Source of the DNA: Rhodospirillaceae bacterium | GTDB lineage: Bacteria > Pseudomonadota > Alphaproteobacteria > CACIAM-22H2 | DNA: 64,000 nucleotides | Assembly: GCA_022843945.1 (NCBI GenBank) | Contig: JALHMR010000015.1 | Span: 49,302-113,301, forward strand | Direction of reading: 5' to 3' | In this document: positions 35,057 to 43,843 of the stretch, one piece after another | How the letters are laid out: each line of letters starts with the position of its first letter | Numbering within the stretch: position 1 is the first letter of the stretch | The notes under the pieces: generated by a model | Seen by the model: only the letters and a program-made list of their open reading frames with translations | What the model was told of the DNA's origin: nothing | Databases searched by the model: none | Position numbers and translations under genes: made by a program

Positions 35057-35254
35057 AGTTCGTTCCTCCCAAGCTTGAGCATTGATCGAAGGCGTCTTGC
35101 GCCGTCCGTTCGCTTGGATTTTATCGGTCGTTAAAACCGCCCGGTTGCAATCGTAGTTTTGCGCAGTTCTCGCCTGCCTTCGTTTGGTTAACGTGAGGGC
35201 GGGTTTCGGGCCCCTGGCTTGCGTGTTTGAGCGGCGTGGTCGCATAGTCCGCCC

Positions 35255-36124
35255 ATGAAGGAATTCGCCGTCACGCCCAAGCCCGACGATCCGCGTCTGA
35301 CGCAACGCGTCAGCGGCCAGGACGAGACGGGCCAGCTGATCGAGACCTCGGTGGTCGTCGAGCGGCCGCTGACCCTGTTCCTCAACGGGCAGGAGATCGT
35401 CACCATGATGACGATCGGCGACTACCCCGAGTATCTGGCGGTCGGCTACCTGATCAATCAGAACATGCTGCGCGCCGATGACACGATCACCGGCATCGAT
35501 GTCGACATGGAGATCGACACCGTCGTCGTGCGCACCGAGCGCAAGACCGACTTCGAGGAGAAGCTCAAGAAGAAGACCCTGACCTCGGGCTGCGCGCAGG
35601 GCACCGTGTTCGGCGACCTGATGGAGAAGTTCGAGGAGATCGCGCTGCCCAAGGATGCGGTGCTCAGGACCTCGTGGCTCTACCGGCTGACCAAGAAGAT
35701 CAACACCGCGCCCAGCCTCTATCTCGAGGCCGGCGCCATCCACGGCTGCGTGCTGTGCGAAGAGGACCGGCCGCTGGTCTACATGGAAGACGTCGGCCGC
35801 CACAACGCCATCGACAAGATCGCCGGCTACATGTTCATGGAAGGCGTGAAGCCGGAGGGCAAGCTGTTCTATACGACCGGCCGCCTGACCTCGGAGATGG
35901 TGATCAAGACGGTGCAGATGCGCATTCCCATTCTCGTCTCGCGCTCGGGCTTCACCGCCTGGGGCGTGGAACTGGCGCGCAAGGCGAACCTCACCCTGAT
36001 CGGCCGCGCCAAGGGCAGCCGCTTCATCGTGCTCTCGGGTGCCGAGCGCATCGTCTACGACGCCGACGCGCGCACCGTGGTCGAGGAGGGGAGGCAGCGC
36101 AAAGCGAGTCTCGTCGATGACTGA
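35255..36124 (+). CDS. fdhD: Formate dehydrogenase accessory sulfurtransferase FdhD
   Basis: A 289-residue FdhD homologue. In E. coli FdhD passes sulfur from IscS to the bis-MGD cofactor of formate dehydrogenase through two loop Cys (CxxC). Here the loop reads [10 protein letters not shown]113 is present but the second Cys is Gly. Other family motifs are [31 protein letters not shown] and [13 protein letters not shown]. It is the first gene of a coupled run with mobA, DUF3305 and DUF3306, facing the fdh operon. Confidence 0.92.
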   Translation: MKEFAVTPKPDDPRLTQRVSGQDETGQLIETSVVVERPLTLFLNGQEIVTMMTIGDYPEYLAVGYLINQNMLRADDTITGIDVDMEIDTVVVRTERKTDFEEKLKKKTLTSGCAQGTVFGDLMEKFEEIALPKDAVLRTSWLYRLTKKINTAPSLYLEAGAIHGCVLCEEDRPLVYMEDVGRHNAIDKIAGYMFMEGVKPEGKLFYTTGRLTSEMVIKTVQMRIPILVSRSGFTAWGVELARKANLTLIGRAKGSRFIVLSGAERIVYDADARTVVEEGRQRKASLVDD

Positions 36125-36725
36125 GCTCGTGACGGGAGTCATCCTCGCCGGCGGCCAGTCGCGGCGCATGGGCGGCGGCGACAAATGCCTGCGCGCGCTC
36201 GGCGGCCGGCCGATCCTGGCGCGCATCATCGAGCGGGCGCGGCCGCAGGTTCAGGCGCTGGTGCTCAACGCCAACGGCGACCCGGCGCGTTTCGCCTCGT
36301 TCGCTCTGCCCGTTATCGCCGATTCAGTCGAAGGCTTCGTCGGGCCGCTGGGCGGCATCCTCGCCGGGCTCGACTGGGCCGCGGCGAACGCGCCGCAGGG
36401 CCGCTGGGTCGCCAGCTTCGCCGGCGATGCGCCGTTCCTGCCCGGCGATCTGGTGGCGCGGTTTCTCGCCGCGGTGGAGCGCGAGGGCGCCGATCTCGCG
36501 GTGGCGACATCCGGCGGCCAGGCGCATCCGGTGTTCGGGCTGTGGCGCGTGGAGCTGCGCGAGGATCTGCGCCGGGCGCTGGTCGAGGAGCAGATTTACA
36601 AGGTCGATCGCTGGACGGCGCGCTATAAGCTCGCCGCGGTCGAGTTCCCGGCGACGCCGGTCGACCCGTTCTTCAATGCCAACCGGCCCGAGGATCTGGC
36701 CGAAGCGGAGAGACTGCTCGCGTGA
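36117..36725 (+). CDS. mobA: Molybdenum cofactor guanylyltransferase
   Basis: A 202-residue nucleotidyltransferase transferring GMP to molybdopterin to make the MGD needed by formate dehydrogenase. It carries the N-terminal [15 protein letters not shown] motif and a C-terminal [12 protein letters not shown] segment. Start ATG 36117 overlaps fdhD by 8 nt, and its stop overlaps the next GTG, so all four genes are coupled. Confidence 0.92.
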   Translation: MTELVTGVILAGGQSRRMGGGDKCLRALGGRPILARIIERARPQVQALVLNANGDPARFASFALPVIADSVEGFVGPLGGILAGLDWAAANAPQGRWVASFAGDAPFLPGDLVARFLAAVEREGADLAVATSGGQAHPVFGLWRVELREDLRRALVEEQIYKVDRWTARYKLAAVEFPATPVDPFFNANRPEDLAEAERLLA

Positions 36726-37231
36726 GCGACGAAACCAAGCCGGTGCTCGACAAGCACGAGACGCTGACCGTCGGCGTGATCGTCGAGCGGCGCAAGGCGA
36801 AGACCCCGTGGCAGGATTTCGTCTGGCAGCCGGTCGAGGTGGTGACGCTGGTGCCGCCGCTCGAGCCGTGGAGCGTGATGCGCGAAGAGGGCACGACGAC
36901 GCGCTTCTTCGCCGGCCGCTTCACCATGGAGCTGCATCCGCGCGAGACCGTCTCCTACAAGATGAATCTCGATTCAGACGCGCCGTCGCTCTACGTCGTG
37001 CTGCGCGAGGATTCCGGCGCGCCGCAGGGCGTGGCCCTCATTCTCGCCTCGCCGTCGCCGGCCGAGGCCGAGGCCTATATGGAAGGCGGCATGGCGACCG
37101 TCGACAAGGTGCCGATGGACGATGAGATCACCGCCTGGCTCGCGGCCTATGTCGAGACCTTCCATGTCGAGGAGCAGTTCCGCAAGCGCAAGCGCGGGCG
37201 CGACAAGCCCCGAAGCGGGAGCGTGCAGTGA
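36722..37231 (+). CDS. DUF3305-domain protein of formate dehydrogenase clusters
   Basis: A 169-residue protein matching DUF3305 ([22 protein letters not shown] at the start, [19 protein letters not shown] in the middle). It has no signal peptide and a basic C-terminus. The family is found next to fdh genes but has no settled function. The GTG at 36722 overlaps the mobA stop; the stop overlaps the next GTG. Confidence 0.82.
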   Translation: MSDETKPVLDKHETLTVGVIVERRKAKTPWQDFVWQPVEVVTLVPPLEPWSVMREEGTTTRFFAGRFTMELHPRETVSYKMNLDSDAPSLYVVLREDSGAPQGVALILASPSPAEAEAYMEGGMATVDKVPMDDEITAWLAAYVETFHVEEQFRKRKRGRDKPRSGSVQ

Positions 37232-37743
37232 GCGGCGAGGAGAACTTCCTGTCGCGCTGGTCGCGGCGCAAGAGCGAAGAGCAGGCCGAGCAGCCGCCCG
37301 CGAAACCCACCGAGGGCGCGGCCGAAGAGAAACACGCCGAGCAAGCCCCCGGGAAACCCGCCGAGGAAACCGAAGCGCCGCTCGACCTGTCGAAGCTGCC
37401 GTCGATCGAGAGCCTGGGGAAGGACTCCGACTACACGATGTTCATGCAGAAGGGGGTGCCCGACGACCTGCGGCTCAAGGCCATCCGCCGCATGTGGGCG
37501 ACCGACCCGTCGATCGCCGGTCCGGACCTGCTCGATATGCACGCCTGGGACTACACGGGCAATGACGGCCTCAGGCCCCTGGTCGCACCGGTCATCGAAG
37601 CGGTGGCGGCGGTGGCCAAGGAGCTGGTCGAGCGCTCGCGCGAGGCCGTGCCCGGCACGCCACCCGCCGCGGGCGAATCGCCGGAGGCCCGGACAACCGA
37701 AAGCCAGCCGCCGGACGAGCCCGCGCCACGCGGCAGGGGATAA
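37228..37743 (+). CDS. DUF3306-domain protein of formate dehydrogenase clusters
   Basis: A 171-residue protein: N-terminal NFLSRWSRRK, an acidic/Pro low-complexity stretch (residues ~18-50), a conserved core (LPSIESLGKDSDYTMFM, LRLKAIRRMWATDPS, DLLDMHAWDY), then a Pro-rich tail. This is DUF3306, normally paired with DUF3305. Role in formate dehydrogenase maturation is inferred from neighbourhood only. Confidence 0.82.
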   Translation: MSGEENFLSRWSRRKSEEQAEQPPAKPTEGAAEEKHAEQAPGKPAEETEAPLDLSKLPSIESLGKDSDYTMFMQKGVPDDLRLKAIRRMWATDPSIAGPDLLDMHAWDYTGNDGLRPLVAPVIEAVAAVAKELVERSREAVPGTPPAAGESPEARTTESQPPDEPAPRGRG

Positions 37744-37765
37744 GCGTGGGCGTCGCCGCACTGCA

Positions 37766-37795
37766 CTGTGCGTTTCTATGCAAAAAGCTGCACAG
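37766..37795. repeat. Inverted repeat CTGTGC...GCACAG
   Basis: Perfect 6-nt arms (37766-37771 and 37790-37795) with 18 nt between, just after the DUF3306 gene and ~200 nt upstream of the torD-like gene. It may be a regulator site or part of a weak terminator. Confidence 0.35.
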
Positions 37796-37826
37796 ATTAC
37801 GTATTTCGCTGTTCTTTTCAAATACT

Positions 37827-37882
37827 AAGCGCCTTGACGGGGTGCCCAAAAAATCATCTAATCATCTATAGTTAAGGCGCTT
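37827..37882. promoter_or_regulatory. Long-spaced inverted repeat upstream of the fdh operon
   Basis: The arms AAGCGCCTT (37827-37835) and AAGGCGCTT (37874-37882) are perfect 9-nt complements separated by an AT-rich 38-nt spacer containing repeated ATCATCTA units. A related GGGCGCTTTTA follows at about 37898. The position 115 nt before the torD-like start makes it a candidate promoter/operator region for the fdh operon. Confidence 0.45.
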
Positions 37883-37996
37883 TAAGGCCCGGTTTTTAGG
37901 GCGCTTTTACGACCCTCGCGGCGGCTTCTGAAAAGCCGGAAAAATGCCACGAGGGTGCCGATTGAGTGGCTCGCGTTTGGACGTTGGGAGGCGTCC

Positions 37997-38617
37997 TTGC
38001 TGCAGACACATTCGACACTCGACATCGCTGACGAAGATCAAAGCCGCGCACAGCTCTATGCGCTGCTCGGTCGTTTGCTCACCGCCGCTCCCGATACGGG
38101 TCTGCTGGCCAGGCTGACGCAGATCGGCGGCGACGACAGCGAACTCGGCCAGGCCCTCGCGGCGCTGAGTGCCGCCGCGCGCCGCATGGAGCCGAGCCGC
38201 ATCGCCGACGAATTCCAGGACGTGATGGTTGGCGTGACGCGCGGCGAGGTCGTGCCCTTCGCCTCGTACTATCTCGCCGGTTTCCTGCATTCCAAGCCGC
38301 TCGCCAATCTGCGCGGTGACATGACCAAACTTGGCATCGCGCGCCAGGAAGGCGTGCCCGAGCCCGAGGACCATATCGGCTCGCTGTGCGAGATGATGGC
38401 CGGGCTGATCACCGGCCAGTTCGACGCCGTCGCCGATCTCCACGAGCAGCGCCGCTTCTTCAATGCCCATATCGCGCCGTGGGCGCCGCGCTTCTTCGCC
38501 GATCTTGAAGCCGCCAAGTCCGCTGCCTTCTACATGCCGGTCGCCAAGCTCGGCCGGACCTTCATCGACATCGAAACCCAGGCCTTCGCCCTGATCGCCG
38601 CCGAACAGGCGGCGTGA
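37997..38617 (+). CDS. TorD/DmsD-family molybdoenzyme chaperone
   Basis: A 206-residue all-helical chaperone of the TorD superfamily. The core includes RAQLYALLGRLLTAAPD, LADEFQDVMVG-like text, PFASYYLAGFLHSKPL and PEDHIGSLCEMMAGLI, the last being the family DH motif. Such chaperones hold the apo-enzyme and its TAT signal until cofactor insertion. I chose the TTG at 37997 because GGGAGG lies 5 nt upstream; a GTG at 37955 is the alternative. It heads the fdh operon. Confidence 0.82.
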   Translation: MLQTHSTLDIADEDQSRAQLYALLGRLLTAAPDTGLLARLTQIGGDDSELGQALAALSAAARRMEPSRIADEFQDVMVGVTRGEVVPFASYYLAGFLHSKPLANLRGDMTKLGIARQEGVPEPEDHIGSLCEMMAGLITGQFDAVADLHEQRRFFNAHIAPWAPRFFADLEAAKSAAFYMPVAKLGRTFIDIETQAFALIAAEQAA

Positions 38618-38652
38618 CCGGCGGAACGCGAACTCGCCAGAGGAGACCCCAG

Positions 38653-38853
38653 ATGAGCGAACAGAAAAAAACACCTACATCGCCGACGCGGCGCGAGTTC
38701 TTCAAGACCGCCGGGCTTGGCGCGGCCGCCGGCGTGGCCGCCGGTCTCGTCTCCGAGCCCGCTCCGGCCCAGGCCGCGGAAGCGACGCCCCAGGGTCAGG
38801 GCTATCGCGAGACCGACCACGTCAAGCGCTACTACGAACTGTCGAAGTTCTAA
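38653..38853 (+). CDS. Formate dehydrogenase region TAT-signal protein
   Basis: A 66-residue protein with a twin-arginine signal (RR at 13-14, RREFFKTAGLG) and a short mature tail (GYRETDHVKRYYELSKF). It matches the small TAT-leader protein encoded next to formate dehydrogenase genes in many proteobacteria; its role is unknown. GGAG precedes ATG 38653. It lies 15 nt before fdhA. Confidence 0.85.
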   Translation: MSEQKKTPTSPTRREFFKTAGLGAAAGVAAGLVSEPAPAQAAEATPQGQGYRETDHVKRYYELSKF

Positions 38854-38868
38854 GGGGAGATCCGCATC

Positions 38869-41784
38869 ATGCTGACGCGCAAATCCAGCCATCTCTCCGG
38901 CACGCGCCTGACCAAGGCCTTCGCCGGGGTCACCGGCGGCGCCGTCGATCGCCGCACCTTTCTGCGCCGCTCGGGTCTCGCCGCCGGCGGTCTCGCCGCC
39001 GCCTCGACGCTGTCCCTCGGCACGGTCAAGAAAGCCGACGCGCAGGCGCGTCCGGCAACCGGCGAGGTCAAGCTGGTCAAGAACACCTGCACCCACTGCT
39101 CCGTGGGCTGCACGGTCACCGCCGAAGTGGTCAACGGCGTGTGGGTCGGCCAGGAGCCGACCTTCGAATCGCCGATCAACCTCGGCGCGCATTGCGCCAA
39201 GGGCGCGGCGCTGCGCGAGGTGACGCACGGTGATCGCCGCCTGAAGTACCCGATGAAGCTCCAGGGCGGCCGCTGGGTGCGCCTGAGCTGGGACCAGGCG
39301 ATCAACGAAGTCGGCGACAAGATGCTGCAGATCCGGCAAAGCTCGGGTCAGGACTCGGTCTACTGGCTGGGCTCCGCCAAGTTCACCAACGAGGGCGCCT
39401 ACTGGTTCCGCAAGTTCGCCGCCTTCTGGGGCACGAACAACGTCGACCACCAGGCCCGCATCTGCCATTCGACTACCGTCGCCGGCGTGGCCCAGACCTG
39501 GGGCTACGGCGCGATGACCAACTCCTACAACGACATCCAGAACAGCCGCTCGCTGTTCCTCATCGGCGGCAACCCCGCCGAGGCGCATCCGGTGTCGCTG
39601 ATCCACATGCTGCGCGGCAAGGAGAACAACAACGCGCCGTTCATCGTCTGCGACCCGCGCTTCACCCGCACGGCCGCGCATTCGACCGAGCACGTGCGCA
39701 TGCGTCCGGGCACCGACATCGCGCTGATCTGGGGCATCCTCTGGCACACGCTGGAGAACGGCTGGGAGGACAAGCAGTTCATCGCCCAGCGCGTCTACGG
39801 CTTCGATGACGTGCGCAAGGAAGTCGCCAAGTACACGCCGGCCGAGGTCGAGCGCATCACCGGCGTCCCCGGCGCGCAGCTCCGCCGCGTTGCCCAGACG
39901 CTGGCCAACAACCGGCCGTTCACCATCATCTGGTGCATGGGCGGTACGCAGCACACGGTCGGCTCGGCCAACGTCCGCGCCTACTGCATTCTCGGCCTGG
40001 CGCACGGCACGATCGGCACGTCGGGCGGCGGCGCCAACATCTACCGCGGCCACTGCAACGTGCAGGGCGCCACGGATATGGGTCTCGAGCCGATCACGCT
40101 CCCGGCCTATTACGGTCTCGTCGAGGCGGCATGGCGGCACTGGTCCCGCGTCTGGGACGTGCCCTACGACTACATGCAGGCGCGCTTCAAGTCGAAGGCC
40201 CTCATGGAGGCGCCCGGCATCCCTGAGTCGCGCTGGCACGACGCCGTGCTCGAGAAGAAAGAGAACGTCGAGCAGAGCGACAATCTGAAAGCCATGGTCT
40301 TCTGGGGCCACGGCGCCAACACCCAGACCCGCGGTCCTGACGCCATGAAGGCGATGGACAAGATCGACATGCTGGTCGTCATCGACCCGCATCCGATCCA
40401 GGTCGCGGCGATGTCGAACCGCCAGGACGGCATCTACCTGCTGCCCGCCTGCTCGGCGCTCGAGCAGGACGGTTCGCGTACCGCTTCCAACCGCTCGCTG
40501 CAGTGGGGTTACAAGATTGTCGAGCCGATCTTCGAATCGAAGACCGATCTCGACATCATGTACATGTTCGCCAAGAAGTTCGGCTTCGCCGACGAGATGT
40601 TCAAGAACGTCAAGGTCGACAACGGCAAGGTTCTGGCCGAGGACGTCCTGCGCGAGCTGAACAAGGGCTCACTGACCATCGGCTACTCCGGCCAGTCGCC
40701 GGAGCGTCTCAAGCTGCACATGGCGAACCAGAAGGACTTCGATCCGAAGTCCCTCAAGGCGACGTCGGGCCCCTGCGCCGGCGACACCTACGGCATGCCC
40801 TGGCCGTGCTGGGGCAAGGCCGAGCACAAGCATCCCGGCACTCACGTCCTCTACGACACCTCCAAGCCGGTCAAGGAAGGCGGCCTGAACTTCCGCGCGT
40901 TGATGGGCGCGGAATACCAGGGTGCCAACCTGCTGGCCGAGGGCTCGTACCCGGTCGGCGCCGAGATCAAGGACGGCCACGTCCAGTTCAGCTACGGGCT
41001 GCTCAAGAAGCTGGGCTGGGACAAGGACCTGACGGACGAGGAGAGAGCGACGATCGAGCGCATCGGCGGTGCCAATGCCGATGGCGTGATCTGGAGCTAC
41101 GACCTCTCGGCCGGCATCATCCGGGTCGCCATCGCCCACGGCTGCGCGCCGTTCGGCAACGGCAAGGCGCGGGCGAATGTCTGGAACTTCCCGGATCCGG
41201 TGCCGACACACCGCGAGCCGCTCTACGCGCCCAACCGTGAGCTGGTCGCCAAGTATCCGACCTATCCGGACCGCAAGGGCGGGCGCCTGCCGATCAAGTT
41301 CAAGTCGATCCAGGACATCGACTTCTCCAAGGACTACCCGATCGTCCTCACCTCCGGCCGCCTCGTCGAATACGAGGGCGGCGGCGACGAGACCCGCTCC
41401 AACAAGTGGCTCGCCGAGCTCCAGCAGGAGATGTTCATCGAGGTCAATCCGGCCGACGCGGCCGCCAAGGGCATCAAGAACTGGGACTTCGTCTGGGTCT
41501 ACAGCCCGAACAGCAAGGACGCGGTCTACGGTCAGGATCCGGCCAAGCCGGTGCGCCTGAGGGTCCGCGCCATGCTGACCGAGCGCGTCGGCAAGGGTGT
41601 CGCCTGGATGCCGTTCCACTTCGCCGGCCACTGGTTGGGCGAGGACCGGCGGCATCGCTACCCGGCGGGTGCCGACCCGATCGTGCTCGGCGAAGCGGCG
41701 AACACCGCTCTGACCTACGGATACGATCCCGTGACGCAGATGCAGGAAACCAAGACCTCGCTCTGCCGGATCGAAAAAGTCTAA
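38869..41784 (+). CDS. fdhA: Formate dehydrogenase, molybdopterin subunit (FdnG-like, Cys type)
   Basis: A 971-residue catalytic subunit that oxidises formate to CO2. A twin-Arg signal (DRRTFLRR at ~27-34) indicates TAT export. The [4Fe-4S] Cys are C74, C77, C81 and C109. C199 in ARICHSTTV replaces the selenocysteine of E. coli FdnG, so no UGA readthrough is needed. It binds bis-MGD from mobA/fdhD functions. The cofactor metal, Mo or W, cannot be read from sequence; the tungstate importer nearby makes W possible. It is followed by fdhB after 18 nt. Confidence 0.93.
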   Translation: MLTRKSSHLSGTRLTKAFAGVTGGAVDRRTFLRRSGLAAGGLAAASTLSLGTVKKADAQARPATGEVKLVKNTCTHCSVGCTVTAEVVNGVWVGQEPTFESPINLGAHCAKGAALREVTHGDRRLKYPMKLQGGRWVRLSWDQAINEVGDKMLQIRQSSGQDSVYWLGSAKFTNEGAYWFRKFAAFWGTNNVDHQARICHSTTVAGVAQTWGYGAMTNSYNDIQNSRSLFLIGGNPAEAHPVSLIHMLRGKENNNAPFIVCDPRFTRTAAHSTEHVRMRPGTDIALIWGILWHTLENGWEDKQFIAQRVYGFDDVRKEVAKYTPAEVERITGVPGAQLRRVAQTLANNRPFTIIWCMGGTQHTVGSANVRAYCILGLAHGTIGTSGGGANIYRGHCNVQGATDMGLEPITLPAYYGLVEAAWRHWSRVWDVPYDYMQARFKSKALMEAPGIPESRWHDAVLEKKENVEQSDNLKAMVFWGHGANTQTRGPDAMKAMDKIDMLVVIDPHPIQVAAMSNRQDGIYLLPACSALEQDGSRTASNRSLQWGYKIVEPIFESKTDLDIMYMFAKKFGFADEMFKNVKVDNGKVLAEDVLRELNKGSLTIGYSGQSPERLKLHMANQKDFDPKSLKATSGPCAGDTYGMPWPCWGKAEHKHPGTHVLYDTSKPVKEGGLNFRALMGAEYQGANLLAEGSYPVGAEIKDGHVQFSYGLLKKLGWDKDLTDEERATIERIGGANADGVIWSYDLSAGIIRVAIAHGCAPFGNGKARANVWNFPDPVPTHREPLYAPNRELVAKYPTYPDRKGGRLPIKFKSIQDIDFSKDYPIVLTSGRLVEYEGGGDETRSNKWLAELQQEMFIEVNPADAAAKGIKNWDFVWVYSPNSKDAVYGQDPAKPVRLRVRAMLTERVGKGVAWMPFHFAGHWLGEDRRHRYPAGADPIVLGEAANTALTYGYDPVTQMQETKTSLCRIEKV

Positions 41785-41802
41785 GGCGAAGGAGAGACAA
41801 CA

Positions 41803-42399
41803 ATGGCCAGAATGAAATTCCTCCTCGACGCCGAGCGCTGCATCGAGTGCAACGCCTGCGTCACAGCCTGCAAAAACGAGCACGAGGTTCCGTGGGGCAT
41901 CAACCGTCGCCGTGTCGTCACGCTCAATGACGGCAAGCCCGGCGAGCGCTCGATCTCCATGGCCTGCATGCACTGCACCGACGCGCCGTGCATGGCGGTC
42001 TGCCCGGTCGACTGCTTCTACAAGACGGCCGACGGCGTGGTCCTGCACTCCAAGGACCTGTGCATCGGCTGCGGCTACTGCTTCTACGCCTGCCCGTTCG
42101 GCGCGCCGCAGTATCCACAGGCCGGCAACTTCGGCAGCCGCGGCAAGATGGACAAGTGCACCTTCTGCAACGGCGGTCCGGAAGCCGACAACACGCCGGC
42201 CGAGTACGCCAAGTACGGCCGCAACCGCATCGCCGAGGGCAAGCTGCCGCTCTGCGCGGAAATGTGCGCCACCAAGGCTCTGCTCGGCGGCGACGGCGAC
42301 GTCATCGCCGGCATCTACCGCGAGCGTACCGCCACGCGCGGCTACGGTTCGGGCGCCTGGGGTTGGAGCACGGCTTACGGCCAGCCGCCGCGTTCGTAA
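41803..42399 (+). CDS. fdhB: Formate dehydrogenase, iron-sulfur subunit
   Basis: A 198-residue electron-transfer subunit with four [4Fe-4S] groups of Cys: C13/16/19/23, C55/58/63/67, C87/90/93/97 and C119/122/151/155. It relays electrons from the catalytic subunit to the cytochrome b subunit. Unlike E. coli FdnH (about 294 residues), it lacks the C-terminal membrane helix. GGAGAGAC precedes ATG 41803. An intrinsic-terminator-like hairpin follows the gene. Confidence 0.93.
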   Translation: MARMKFLLDAERCIECNACVTACKNEHEVPWGINRRRVVTLNDGKPGERSISMACMHCTDAPCMAVCPVDCFYKTADGVVLHSKDLCIGCGYCFYACPFGAPQYPQAGNFGSRGKMDKCTFCNGGPEADNTPAEYAKYGRNRIAEGKLPLCAEMCATKALLGGDGDVIAGIYRERTATRGYGSGAWGWSTAYGQPPRS

Positions 42400-42415
42400 C
42401 ACGGCGACACGGATG

Positions 42416-42442
42416 GGGCGGCGGGACGACCGCCGCCCTTTT
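42416..42442 (+). terminator. Terminator-like hairpin inside the fdh operon
   Basis: GGGCGGCGG (42416-42424), loop GACGA, CCGCCGCCC (42430-42438), then TTTT. It is a strong intrinsic terminator form between fdhB and the 67-residue membrane protein gene; partial readthrough would lower expression of the following genes. No clear promoter is seen before 42519. Confidence 0.6.
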
Positions 42443-42518
42443 CGGTTCGACGCGAGGATAGAAGAAGCCCGGCGCCCACGACCGGGCATGGGTACACGGG
42501 ACGAAGGGGAGATTTAAA

Positions 42519-42722
42519 ATGGAGAGCGCTATGGGGAGCCGGTGGGTCGGCTGGTTGATCATCGTTCTGTTCGCCGTGACCGCGGTCGCCATGTCGATCC
42601 AGGGGCAGGGCATGCGTGAAGGCAAGAGCGGCAGTTACCTCGGCCGCTCCGTCACGGACGGCACGCCGCCGGCGGATGCGCAGCGCGCGCTGGGTTCGCG
42701 CGTCGGCGCGCAGCGGTACTGA
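42519..42722 (+). CDS. Small membrane protein in the fdh operon, 67 aa
   Basis: A single N-terminal hydrophobic helix (WVGWLIIVLFAVTAVAM) followed by a polar Gly/Ser-rich tail (SGSYLGRSVTDG, ALGSRVGAQRY). AAGGGGAG precedes ATG 42519. It lies between fdhB and the cytochrome b subunit gene, 26 nt from the latter. Because FdhB here lacks a membrane helix, this protein could help hold the complex on the membrane. That is inference; no family is recognised. Confidence 0.65.
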   Translation: MESAMGSRWVGWLIIVLFAVTAVAMSIQGQGMREGKSGSYLGRSVTDGTPPADAQRALGSRVGAQRY

Positions 42723-42748
42723 GCAAAGATTTAGGGGAAGGACTGATC

Positions 42749-43765
42749 ATGACGTTGACCTCCACAGGTTCGTGGCTGGGCCGCGCGCTGCGCGCCTTCG
42801 CCGTTGTGGGTATTCTCGCCATCGGCAGCAGCGTGGCCCTGGCGCAGGCCCCGGCCCCGCTGTCGGGCGACAACAACCCGACCGCCCGGCCGATGGCCGG
42901 CCATACCAACCCGTCCGAAGCCGACATGCTGCGCGCCCTGCAGGGCGTGCAAGGCCAGGTCACCATCCCCGACCGCAAGGCCGGCACGCTGGTGCAGCCG
43001 CAGGGCCGCACCTGGCGCGAGACCATGGCCGGCACGATCCGCGCCTGGGGCGCCTGGCTGGTCTTCGGCATGATCGCCCTGGTCACGCTGTTCTACCTGA
43101 TGCGCGGCTCGGTCATGATCGACGGCGGCCGCTCGGGCCGGACGATCACGCGCTTCACCGAATTCGAGCGCTTCAACCACTGGATGACGGCGAGCGCCTT
43201 CATCACCCTGGCCCTGACCGGCCTCAACGTGACCTACGGCCGCTACCTGCTGCTGCCGCTGCTCGGGCCGGAGGCCTTCTCCACCTGGTCGGCCTTCGCC
43301 AAGCTGCTCCACAACTTCGTCGCCTTCCCGTTCATCCTCGGCATCGTGCTGATGTGCGTGAACTGGATCGCCTACAACTTCCCCAACCGCTACGACTGGA
43401 ACTGGATCATGCAGGGCGGCGGGATCTTCACGAAGGGCGTGCATCCGCCGGCCAAGAAGTTCAACTTCGGCCAAAAGGTCGTGTTCTGGTCGGTAATGAT
43501 CTTCGGCGGCATCATCGCCGTCTCGGGCATCATGCTGCTTTTCCCGTTCTGGTTCGGCACGCTGGAGACGGTGCAGCTCATGGCGGTGCTGCATTCGATC
43601 TTCGCCCTGATCCTGACGGCCGTGATCATCGGTCACATCTACATCGGCACGCTCGGCATGGAAGGGGCGTGGGATGCGATGTACACCGGCGAGGTCGACG
43701 AGCGCTGGGCCAAGGAGCATCACAGCGTCTGGGCGGCCGAGGCGAAGGCCGGCGGCGACGACTGA
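42749..43765 (+). CDS. fdhC: Formate dehydrogenase, cytochrome b556 (gamma) subunit
   Basis: A 338-residue membrane subunit. It begins with a signal-like helix (SSVALAQAP), a periplasmic segment, then four to five helices. Candidate heme His lie in FERFNHWMTAS, LLHNFVAFPF and GHIYIGTLG. It passes electrons from FdhB to quinone. It is longer at the N-terminus than E. coli FdnI (~217 residues), as is usual in alphaproteobacterial forms. Last gene of the operon. Confidence 0.9.
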   Translation: MTLTSTGSWLGRALRAFAVVGILAIGSSVALAQAPAPLSGDNNPTARPMAGHTNPSEADMLRALQGVQGQVTIPDRKAGTLVQPQGRTWRETMAGTIRAWGAWLVFGMIALVTLFYLMRGSVMIDGGRSGRTITRFTEFERFNHWMTASAFITLALTGLNVTYGRYLLLPLLGPEAFSTWSAFAKLLHNFVAFPFILGIVLMCVNWIAYNFPNRYDWNWIMQGGGIFTKGVHPPAKKFNFGQKVVFWSVMIFGGIIAVSGIMLLFPFWFGTLETVQLMAVLHSIFALILTAVIIGHIYIGTLGMEGAWDAMYTGEVDERWAKEHHSVWAAEAKAGGDD

Positions 43766-43777
43766 TCGCAGCAATTC

Positions 43778-43819
43778 CCCCGCGCGCGTAGCCGCCACAC
43801 CAACCCTACGCGCGCGGGG
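43778..43819 (+). terminator. Hairpin after the fdh operon
   Basis: A perfect 14-bp inverted repeat, CCCCGCGCGCGTAG (43778-43791) and CTACGCGCGCGGGG (43806-43819), 12 nt past the fdhC stop. There is no U-tract, so it is a likely but not classic terminator or 3' mRNA stabiliser. Confidence 0.55.
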
Positions 43820-43843
43820 ACCCAGTTCGGATCCAGGCGTATA

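Noticed and set aside
34937..35254. Molybdenum cofactor riboswitch upstream of fdhD
   Set aside because: A large hairpin exists, but I could not find the conserved core expected for a Moco riboswitch.
39463..39465. Selenocysteine codon at the formate dehydrogenase active site
   Set aside because: The codon is TGC (Cys), not TGA, and no frame break occurs in the gene.
38530..42489. Long reverse-strand open frames opposite fdhA and fdhB
   Set aside because: They are Val/Leu/Asp/His-rich shadows without motifs, while the plus strand carries complete, recognised fdh genes.
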